Notes under the pieces: model-generated
Seen by the model: only the letters and a program-made list of their open reading frames with translations
What the model was told of the DNA's origin: nothing
Databases searched by the model: none
Source: Hydrogenothermaceae bacterium
GTDB taxonomy: Bacteria > Aquificota > Aquificia > Aquificales > Hydrogenothermaceae
NCBI GenBank assembly: GCA_026984355.1
Contig: JALSSG010000270.1
Location: forward strand, 1 to 6,126
Length of the DNA stretch: 6,126 nt
Direction of reading: 5' to 3'
Position numbers and translations under genes: made by a program
In this document: positions 1-5,101 of the stretch, piece after piece
Layout of the letters: every line of letters starts with the position of its first letter
How positions within the stretch are numbered: the stretch's first letter is position 1

Positions 1-461
1 CTCTTTTCTGGAAAGGAGTAAACACACTTTTAATGTTAATCATACTTTACTTGGTTGCATGGAAATTTATAAAAAAATTCTTTATTGATAGAAGAGAAAG
101 TATCAAAAACATTGTAGAAGAAGCCAAAAAAGCAAGAGATGATAGCAGAAAAGCACTTGAAGAAGCAAATCAAAAATTAGAAGAAGCAAAATATAAATTA
201 GAAGAAAGTTTAAAAATAGCAGAAGAAACAGCCAAATTAGAAAGAGAACAAGCACTAAAGGAAGCTCAAGAAATAGCAGATAGAATTAAAAAACAGGCAA
301 AAGAAACTGTGGAAATAGAAATCAAAAGGGGAGAGCAGGAACTAAAGAAATACGCAGTTCAAAAAGCCTTAGAAATATCACAACAACTCTTAAAAGAGAA
401 TATAAATCCTGAAGTAAACAAAGTAATACTAAAAGAAACTCTCAAAAAACTGGAGGCATAA
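1..461 (+). CDS. atpF: F1Fo ATP synthase subunit b, 5'-truncated by the window start
   Basis: Subunit b forms the peripheral stalk that holds the alpha-beta hexamer still against the membrane rotor. The first complete codon is at 3, and 152 residues are visible up to the TAA at 459-461. The ATG at 33 opens the longest complete reading frame but is probably internal. Ten in-frame codons before it (LFWKGVNTLL) continue the membrane helix and match the family pattern of an aromatic-rich segment with Asn before the hydrophobic run. The visible order is membrane helix (about residues 1-20), a basic juncture (KFIKKFF) and RRESI, then a long charged coiled coil rich in E, K and A. The Pro usual after the membrane helix is replaced by Phe (WKFIKK). 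Aquifex-type enzymes are known to have two different b subunits, so this may be the second of a pair with its partner upstream. The family is clear; which b paralogue it is remains open. Confidence 0.93.
   Translation, partial: LFWKGVNTLLMLIILYLVAWKFIKKFFIDRRESIKNIVEEAKKARDDSRKALEEANQKLEEAKYKLEESLKIAEETAKLEREQALKEAQEIADRIKKQAKETVEIEIKRGEQELKKYAVQKALEISQQLLKENINPEVNKVILKETLKKLEA
156..218 (+). repeat. Three 21-bp coding units of a heptad coiled coil in atpF
   Basis: Codons starting at 156, 177 and 198 each begin a seven-residue unit: LEEANQK, LEEAKYK, LEESLKI. A weaker fourth unit, AEETAKL, starts at 219. At DNA level the cores are near-identical (cttgaagaagcaaa and ttagaagaagcaaa). The Leu every seven residues is a left-handed coiled-coil signature. 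Family b dimers are usually described with an 11-residue right-handed pattern, so this local heptad stretch is somewhat unusual. It is part of the coding sequence and not a mobile repeat. Confidence 0.7.
452..456 (+). promoter_or_regulatory. Ribosome binding site that supports the TTG start of atpH
   Basis: GGAGG lies inside the last codons of atpF (Leu-Glu-Ala-stop) and ends 7 bases before the TTG at 464. The protein has no Met codon anywhere downstream, so this site and the TTG together define the start. The 2-base gap between the atpF stop and this start suggests translational coupling of b and delta, which are stalk partners. Confidence 0.85.
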
Positions 462-463
462 AA

Positions 464-1012
464 TTGAAAGTAGATAAAAAAGTACTAAAACGTATTACAA
501 AAATTCTATTAAATAAAGTACCAAAAGAAGAAGAAAAAATATTAAAAGTTTTAAAAGATTTAGAATTAATATCTACTTTTTATAGAAAAAATACAGAGTT
601 TAGAAATATAGTATTAAATCCACGTTTAGATTTAGAAACAAAAGAAAAAATCTTAGCTGCCACTTTTGATAATCTTCAAATAGATAATCTTGTTAAAGAA
701 ACCATATTTTACCTAATTAAAATAAACAAAGGAAACGTAATAAAAGAGTTAGATAAAGCATTCAGATTTGAGGTAGAAAAACTCTTTGCTACAGTTGAAG
801 GAGAAATAATAACAGCATATCCACTGGAACAATCTGATATTGAAGAGATAAAAAATCTTGTAGAAAAGAAAATAGGCAAAAAGGTAGAATTTAATATAAA
901 AGAAGACCCTTCTTTAATAGGGGGCATTGTAGTAAAAGCAGGAAGTTATGTCTTAGATGCTTCTGTCAGATTTTTTATTAAAAAATTACAGCAACAACTA
1001 ACACAAGTTTAA
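464..1012 (+). CDS. atpH: F1Fo ATP synthase subunit delta (OSCP homologue)
   Basis: Delta sits on top of the F1 head and joins it to the b-subunit stalk. The 182-residue length is normal for the family (about 175-185). The C-terminal signature is clear: DPSLIGGIVVKAG at residues 148-160, then D165 and S167 in the LDASVRFFIKKL stretch. The N-terminal half should be the helical domain that binds the alpha N-terminus; it includes NPRLDLETKEKIL, matching the family's central NP...K segment. The usual YAxAL motif near the start is not recognisable; the protein opens MKVDKKVLKRITK instead, so the N-terminus is divergent. Translation starts at TTG, supported by a GGAGG 7 bases upstream and by the absence of any other Met. 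The gene sits 2 bases after atpF and 14 bases before atpA, as expected for the conserved F-H-A-G-D order. Confidence 0.95.
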   Translation: MKVDKKVLKRITKILLNKVPKEEEKILKVLKDLELISTFYRKNTEFRNIVLNPRLDLETKEKILAATFDNLQIDNLVKETIFYLIKINKGNVIKELDKAFRFEVEKLFATVEGEIITAYPLEQSDIEEIKNLVEKKIGKKVEFNIKEDPSLIGGIVVKAGSYVLDASVRFFIKKLQQQLTQV

Positions 1013-1020
1013 AAGGAGGT
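1013..1020 (+). promoter_or_regulatory. Strong ribosome binding site of atpA
   Basis: AAGGAGGT follows directly after the atpH stop codon (1010-1012) and ends 6 bases before the atpA ATG. It is a near-complete match to the anti-Shine-Dalgarno sequence and the strongest site in the window. This fits the need for three alpha copies per complex against one delta. Confidence 0.85.
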
Positions 1021-1026
1021 CAAAGA

Positions 1027-2541
1027 ATGTCAATAATAAGAGCCGATGAAGTAGCAGAAATATTAAAAAAACAGCTACAAGAATTTGAAGTATCAGCACA
1101 GCTTGAGGAAGTAGGGACAGTTATACAGGTAGGTGATGGTGTTGCTAGGGTCTATGGCTTAGAAAAAGCTGTAGCAGGGGAGATGTTAGAGTTTGAAAAT
1201 GGAGTAACTGGAGTTGTATTTAACCTGGAGGAAGATAATGTTGGTGCTGTTCTCTTAGGAGAAGAATCATTAATCAAAGAAGGTTCAATTGTAAAAAGAA
1301 CCGGAAAAATACTAGAAGTTCCAGTAGGAAAAGGATTACTTGGAAGAGTAGTAGATGGTCTTGGAAGACCAATAGATGGAAAAGGCCCAATAGAAGATAT
1401 AGCATATTATTCACCTGTTGAAAAAATTGCTCCAGGTGTTGTGGCAAGGAAATCTGTTCACGAACCTCTACAAACAGGTATAAAAGCCATAGATGCTATG
1501 ATACCTATAGGAAGAGGTCAAAGGGAATTAATCATAGGTGATAGAGCAACAGGAAAAACAACAATAGCAATAGACACAATATTAAACCAGAAAGGAGAAG
1601 ATGTTTATTGTGTATATGTTGCTGTTGGACAAAAAAGAGCACAGGTAAGAAGGGTTGTTGAAATATTGCAACAACATGGAGCTATGGAATATACAGTAGT
1701 TGTAGCAGCTACAGCATCTGACCCGGCTACAATGCAGTATATAGCTCCATTTGTTGGATGTACCATTGGTGAATACTTCAGAGACAATGGAATGCATGCC
1801 CTTGTTATATATGATGACTTATCAAAACATGCACAAGCTTACAGACAATTATCTCTACTCCTTAGAAGACCACCTGGTAGGGAAGCTTATCCAGGTGACG
1901 TTTTCTATCTGCATTCAAGATTATTAGAAAGAGCAGCGAAACTAAACGATGAACTTGGTGCCGGTTCTTTAACAGCTTTACCTATTATTGAAACACAAGC
2001 TGGGGACGTTGCTGCTTATATTCCAACAAACGTTATTTCTATTACAGATGGACAAATATTCCTTGAAACAGACCTATTTAACAAAGGTATAAGACCGGCT
2101 ATTAACGTAGGTTTATCAGTATCAAGGGTTGGTGGAGCAGCACAAATTAAAGCTATGAAACAAGTAGCAGGTACTTTAAGACTTGAACTTGCACAATTTA
2201 GAGAATTAGAAGCTTTTGTTCAATTTGCTTCAGAATTAGATAAAGCTACACAACAACAAATAGCTCGTGGTCAAAGAATGGTTGAGCTTCTAAAACAACC
2301 ACCTAATAAACCTGTACCTGTAGAAAAGCAGGTAGCTATTATATATGCAGGAGTAAATGGATATCTTGATGATGTTCCTGTAGAAGCAATTCAAAAATTT
2401 GAACAGGAATTTTATGTTTTCCTTGATACAGAACATCCAGAAATTTTAGAGCTTATAAAAACAGAAAAGACTCTTACAGATGATATAAAAGCAAAATTAG
2501 ATGCTGCAATAAAAGAATTTAAACAAAAGGTAGCTTTCTAA
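1027..2541 (+). CDS. atpA: F1Fo ATP synthase subunit alpha
   Basis: Alpha forms the regulatory, non-catalytic nucleotide sites of the F1 hexamer and supplies the arginine finger to the catalytic sites on beta. At 504 residues it is full length (family about 500-515). Visible in order: an N-terminal delta-binding segment and beta-barrel (GTVIQVGDGVARVYGL); GKGLLGRVVDGLGRPIDG; the P-loop GDRATGKT at residues 171-178 with Lys177; the Walker B region YDDLSK at 262-267 with Asp263; RRPPGREAYPGDVFYLHSRLLERAA written here only as a conserved block; and SVSRVGGAAQ with Arg367, the counterpart of the arginine finger (E. coli Arg376). The P-loop has Ala where the family almost always has Gln (GDRQTGKT). 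The C-terminal helical domain is complete. The start is an ATG with an ideal ribosome site. Identification is certain; only the meaning of the P-loop change is open. Confidence 0.99.
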   Translation: MSIIRADEVAEILKKQLQEFEVSAQLEEVGTVIQVGDGVARVYGLEKAVAGEMLEFENGVTGVVFNLEEDNVGAVLLGEESLIKEGSIVKRTGKILEVPVGKGLLGRVVDGLGRPIDGKGPIEDIAYYSPVEKIAPGVVARKSVHEPLQTGIKAIDAMIPIGRGQRELIIGDRATGKTTIAIDTILNQKGEDVYCVYVAVGQKRAQVRRVVEILQQHGAMEYTVVVAATASDPATMQYIAPFVGCTIGEYFRDNGMHALVIYDDLSKHAQAYRQLSLLLRRPPGREAYPGDVFYLHSRLLERAAKLNDELGAGSLTALPIIETQAGDVAAYIPTNVISITDGQIFLETDLFNKGIRPAINVGLSVSRVGGAAQIKAMKQVAGTLRLELAQFRELEAFVQFASELDKATQQQIARGQRMVELLKQPPNKPVPVEKQVAIIYAGVNGYLDDVPVEAIQKFEQEFYVFLDTEHPEILELIKTEKTLTDDIKAKLDAAIKEFKQKVAF

Positions 2542-2553
2542 GAGAGGTAGAAA

Positions 2554-3435
2554 ATGGCAAAACTTTCACCAAGAGATATAAAAAGGAAAATAAATGGTAT
2601 TAAGAATACACAGAGAATAACAAAGGCTATGAAAGCTGTTTCAGCTGCCAAACTTAGAAAAGCCCAAATTCAGCTAAATGCAACCAGACCTTATTCTAAT
2701 AAACTATATGAACTCATATCTGATTTAGGGTTATATGCTGATAGAGAAGCACATCCTCTTTTAGAAATAAGAGAAGAAAGAAAAAGTATAGATTTTATAG
2801 TTGTTACAGCTGATAGAGGACTTGCAGGAGCTTTTAATTCAAATGTTATAAAAGAAACAATAAAGCAAGTAAAAAAATTAGAAGAAGAAGATAAAAAAGC
2901 AAACCTTATACTTATAGGTAGAAAAGCAGTTCAATTCTTTAAAAATAAAAATTTTAGTATTGTGGAAGCTTACGAAGATGTTTATAGAAGTAATCTAAAT
3001 CTATCTTTTACATCACAGGTAGGAGAAATAGTAGCAAATAGATATGTAGATAAAAAATCAGATGCAGTTTTCATAATAAATAATGAACTTATAACAACTG
3101 TAAAATATGAAACAAAAATCAGAAAACTTCTTCCTATAGAAGCAGAAATAGTAGAACCTACAAAGTTAGACACATATGCAAAGTACAATATAGAACCTAC
3201 CAAAGAAGAGGTTTTAGAACATTTACTTAAAATGTATATAAACTTCCAGATTTATAGAGCTATGGTAGAATCTGCAACAGCAGAACATGCAGCAAGAATG
3301 ATAGCAATGGATAATGCAACAAAAAATGCAGATGAAGCCATAAGAAAGTGGACAATCATATTCAACAAAGCAAGACAGGAAGCAATCACAACAGAATTGA
3401 TTGATATAATCAATGCTGCAGAAGCTATTAAGTAA
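2554..3435 (+). CDS. atpG: F1Fo ATP synthase subunit gamma
   Basis: Gamma is the central rotor shaft that turns inside the alpha-beta hexamer and couples proton flow to catalysis. It has 293 residues, a normal length. The N-terminal helix carries the family block IKNTQRITKAMKAVSAAK at residues 16-33. The central Rossmann-like domain has ADRGLAGAFN at 86-95, close to the usual SDRGLCGxxN. The C-terminal helix contains the conserved RMIAMDNATKNA (248-259) and RQEAITTELIDI. The two helices would pair as the antiparallel coiled-coil axle. The extreme C-terminus reads INAAEAIK where many family members have a GGA-type ending, a mild divergence. The ATG at 2554 is preceded by GAGAGGT (2542-2548, one mismatch to the ideal site, 5-base spacing), and the gene starts 12 bases after the atpA stop. 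Confidence 0.98.
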   Translation: MAKLSPRDIKRKINGIKNTQRITKAMKAVSAAKLRKAQIQLNATRPYSNKLYELISDLGLYADREAHPLLEIREERKSIDFIVVTADRGLAGAFNSNVIKETIKQVKKLEEEDKKANLILIGRKAVQFFKNKNFSIVEAYEDVYRSNLNLSFTSQVGEIVANRYVDKKSDAVFIINNELITTVKYETKIRKLLPIEAEIVEPTKLDTYAKYNIEPTKEEVLEHLLKMYINFQIYRAMVESATAEHAARMIAMDNATKNADEAIRKWTIIFNKARQEAITTELIDIINAAEAIK

Positions 3436-3443
3436 TAAAATTT

Positions 3444-3450
3444 AGGAGGA
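3444..3450 (+). promoter_or_regulatory. Ribosome binding site of atpD
   Basis: AGGAGGA ends 6 bases before the atpD ATG, within the 21-base atpG-atpD gap. It is stronger than the atpG site, in keeping with the three copies of beta per complex. Confidence 0.8.
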
Positions 3451-3456
3451 ACATAA

Positions 3457-4902
3457 ATGGCTGAAACAAAAGTAGGAAAAATTGTTCAGGTTATCGGTCC
3501 AGTTGTTGACGTAGAATTTGAAGTAAAAACATCAGAAGATTTACCAGCTATAAGAAATACATTAAAAACTCAAAGAACTGCTATAAATGATAAAGGAGAA
3601 GAATACGTAGAAGATTTATATCTTGAAGTGGCTCAGCACCTTGGGGAAAACAGAGTAAGAACAGTTGCTTATGGTCCTACAGATGGTCTTGTTAGAGGAC
3701 AGGAAGTAGAAGATTTAGGTTCTCCTGTTAAAATACCTGTTGGAAAAGCTGCTCTTGGAAGAATATTTAATGTTGTTGGACAACCTATAGACGAACAAGG
3801 GCCTGTAGAAGCAGAAGAATATTGGCCAATTTTTAGACCAGCTCCTTCATTTGAAGAACAAGCAACAAAAGTAGAAATATTTGAAACAGGAATTAAAGTT
3901 ATAGACCTTCTTGTACCTTTTATAAAAGGTGGAAAAGTTGGATTATTTGGTGGTGCAGGAGTTGGGAAAACTGTTCTAATGCAAGAGCTTATACATAACG
4001 TTGCAAAATTCCACTCTGGATATTCTGTTGTCGTTGGAGTTGGAGAAAGAACAAGAGAAGGGAATGATTTATGGATGGAAATGAAAGAATCAGGAGTTCT
4101 CCCATATACTGCTATGGTTTATGGACAGATGAATGAACCACCAGGAGTTAGATTTAGAGTAGCTCACACAGGATTAACAATAGCAGAATACTTCAGAGAT
4201 GTAGAAAAACAAGACGTTTTAATATTTATCGATAATATATTCAGATTTGTGCAGGCTGGTGCAGAAGTTTCAACACTACTTGGAAGATTACCTTCAGCTG
4301 TTGGTTATCAACCAACTCTTGGAACAGACGTAGGCGAAGTTCAGGAAAGAATTGCATCAACTATTAATGGTTCTATTACTTCTATTCAAGCTGTTTATGT
4401 ACCAGCTGACGATATTACAGACCCGGCACCAGCATCTATTTTTGCCCATCTTGATGCTACTATTGTTCTTCAAAGAAGACTTGCAGAGCTTGGAATATAT
4501 CCAGCTATAGACCCACTAGAATCAACTTCAAAAGCATTAGCACCAGAATATGTGGGAGAAGAACATTATTATGTAGCAAGAGAAGTACAAAGAATTTTAC
4601 AAAGATATAAAGAACTTCAAGAAATTATTGCTATTCTTGGTATGGAAGAATTATCAGAAGAAGACAAAGCAATTGTTGCAAGAGCAAGAAGATTACAAAG
4701 ATTCCTTGCCCAAAGGTTCCACGTTGCAGAGCAATTTACAGGACAACCGGGGTCATATGTGAAAAAAGAAGATACTATAAGGTCATTCAAAGAAATTATA
4801 GAAGGAAAATGGGATCATTTACCAGAACAGGCATTTTATATGGTAGGAACTATTGAAGAAGCTGTAGAGAAAGCTGAAAAACTCCAGGCTCAACAATCAT
4901 AA
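3457..4902 (+). CDS. atpD: F1Fo ATP synthase catalytic subunit beta
   Basis: Beta carries the three catalytic sites that make or hydrolyse ATP. It has 481 residues, longer than the roughly 460-470 of many bacteria; the extra length is mainly a segment near residues 38-52 in the N-terminal crown barrel. Catalytic parts are intact: P-loop GGAGVGKT at 165-172 with Lys171; Glu197 in GVGERTREGND, the general base counterpart of E. coli Glu181; Walker B Asp259 in FIDN; and Tyr348 in GIYPAIDP, the adenine-site tyrosine. The EELSEED element at 397-403 matches the DELSEED lever that pushes gamma. Family-conserved segments vary: PLESTSK at 353-359 in place of PLDSTSR, and PAPASIFAHLDATIV with Ser and Ile where Thr is usual. 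I associate these with Aquificota. The gene is last in its operon, with no atpC after it. Confidence 0.99.
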   Translation: MAETKVGKIVQVIGPVVDVEFEVKTSEDLPAIRNTLKTQRTAINDKGEEYVEDLYLEVAQHLGENRVRTVAYGPTDGLVRGQEVEDLGSPVKIPVGKAALGRIFNVVGQPIDEQGPVEAEEYWPIFRPAPSFEEQATKVEIFETGIKVIDLLVPFIKGGKVGLFGGAGVGKTVLMQELIHNVAKFHSGYSVVVGVGERTREGNDLWMEMKESGVLPYTAMVYGQMNEPPGVRFRVAHTGLTIAEYFRDVEKQDVLIFIDNIFRFVQAGAEVSTLLGRLPSAVGYQPTLGTDVGEVQERIASTINGSITSIQAVYVPADDITDPAPASIFAHLDATIVLQRRLAELGIYPAIDPLESTSKALAPEYVGEEHYYVAREVQRILQRYKELQEIIAILGMEELSEEDKAIVARARRLQRFLAQRFHVAEQFTGQPGSYVKKEDTIRSFKEIIEGKWDHLPEQAFYMVGTIEEAVEKAEKLQAQQS

Positions 4903-4915
4903 AATAAAGTAATCT

Positions 4916-4940
4916 AAGGGGGCTTTAAGCTCCCTTTTCA
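4916..4940 (+). terminator. Intrinsic terminator of the atp operon
   Basis: AAGGGGGC (4916-4923) pairs with GCTCCCTT (4929-4936) to give an 8-bp stem with one G-U pair around the five-base loop TTTAA. The T run TTTT (4935-4938) overlaps the stem foot and continues into CATT. It starts 13 bases past the atpD stop. The U tract is short, but the GC-rich stem stands out in otherwise AT-rich DNA. The reverse strand lacks a T run after the stem, so the element should act on rightward transcription only. Confidence 0.85.
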
Positions 4941-4965
4941 TTAAAACCTTCTGAATAATCCTTCC

Positions 4966-5017
4966 TATACTTTCAAACTCCAATGTCAGAAACATTTATA
5001 TACTTTCGTTTATATAC
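4966..5017 (+). repeat. Cluster of short direct repeats (TATACTTTC and TTTATATAC)
   Basis: TATACTTTC occurs at 4966-4974 and again at 4999-5007, 33 bases apart start to start. TTTATATAC occurs at 4995-5003 and 5009-5017, 14 bases apart. The two words overlap at 4999-5003, giving three TATAC cores at 4966, 4999 and 5013. They lie upstream of the candidate promoter for the Cas10 gene and could be binding sites for a regulator, or chance matches in AT-rich DNA. The repeats themselves are certain; a function is not. Confidence 0.5.
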
Positions 5018-5023
5018 ATAAAC
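5008..5023. promoter_or_regulatory. Operator-like dyad GTTTAT-N4-ATAAAC
   Basis: GTTTAT (5008-5013) and ATAAAC (5018-5023) are perfect inverted copies separated by ATAC, so 14 of 16 bases are symmetric. A smaller dyad, ATATC-T-GATAT, follows at 5024-5034. The site lies about 23 bases upstream of the candidate -35 element, a usual position for an activator or upstream repressor site. No known regulator is assigned. Confidence 0.4.
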
Positions 5024-5045
5024 ATATCTGATATAAAAAATCTAT

Positions 5046-5075
5046 TTGACCTAATATATGTATGAATACTAAAAT
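5046..5075 (+). promoter_or_regulatory. Candidate housekeeping-type promoter of the Cas10 gene
   Basis: TTGACC (5046-5051) differs from the -35 consensus by one base. TAAAAT (5070-5075) differs from the -10 consensus by one base. The spacer is 18 bp. Transcription would start near 5082, leaving a leader of about 20 bases that still contains the GGGGGA ribosome site. It lies after the atp terminator, so the Cas10 unit would be independently transcribed. In AT-rich DNA -10 matches are common; the -35 gives the call most of its weight. Confidence 0.55.
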
Positions 5076-5084
5076 TTTTAGTAT
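5066..5084. promoter_or_regulatory. Perfect 9+9 bp dyad overlapping the candidate -10 region
   Basis: ATACTAAAA (5066-5074), a single central T at 5075, then TTTTAGTAT (5076-5084) form a perfect inverted repeat. It covers the candidate -10 element and predicted start point, and ends 17 bases before the Cas10 start codon. A repressor bound here would block the promoter. The RNA could also form only a weak AT hairpin, so a DNA operator is the more likely reading. The symmetry is seen directly; the function is inferred. Confidence 0.5.
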
Positions 5085-5089
5085 AAATT

Positions 5090-5095
5090 GGGGGA
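5090..5095 (+). promoter_or_regulatory. Ribosome binding site fixing the Cas10 start
   Basis: GGGGGA ends 6 bases before the ATG at 5102. GGGGG can pair with the CCUCC of 16S rRNA with one G-U wobble, so it is a slightly unusual but usable site. An in-frame TAA at 5084-5086 excludes any longer start. Confidence 0.65.
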
Positions 5096-5101
5096 TTTTG
5101 T

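Noticed and set aside
10..35. GGAAAGGAG followed by ATG at 33, with a stop codon at 19-21 in another frame, as if a gene ended and atpF started here.
   Set aside because: The gap from GGAG to ATG is 14 bases, too long. Starting at 33 would also cut off half of the membrane helix, whereas the in-frame codons from 3 onward read as a typical b-subunit membrane segment.
709..927. Reverse-strand open frame inside atpH, and similar ones inside atpA, atpG and cas10.
   Set aside because: They lie wholly within well-supported genes on the other strand, resemble no known family and have no start signals of note.
4995..5017. TTTATATA words that look like archaeal TATA boxes.
   Set aside because: The ATP synthase is a bacterial F-type and the ribosome sites and terminator are bacterial; AT-rich DNA gives such words by chance. 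They are kept only as repeats.
4983..5021. A small open frame in the gap, ATG at 4983, coding MSETFIYFRLYT.
   Set aside because: It has 12 codons, no ribosome site, and runs through the repeat cluster; a chance frame is the simpler reading.
4941..5101. Possible CRISPR repeat or leader remnant in the gap before cas10.
   Set aside because: The repeats are only 9 bases long with irregular 14 and 33-base spacing, and no 24-40 base unit recurs.
4903..5101. tRNA, small RNA gene or IS end in the gap.
   Set aside because: No cloverleaf, no terminal inverted repeats with target duplication, and no second terminator after the atp one were found by eye.
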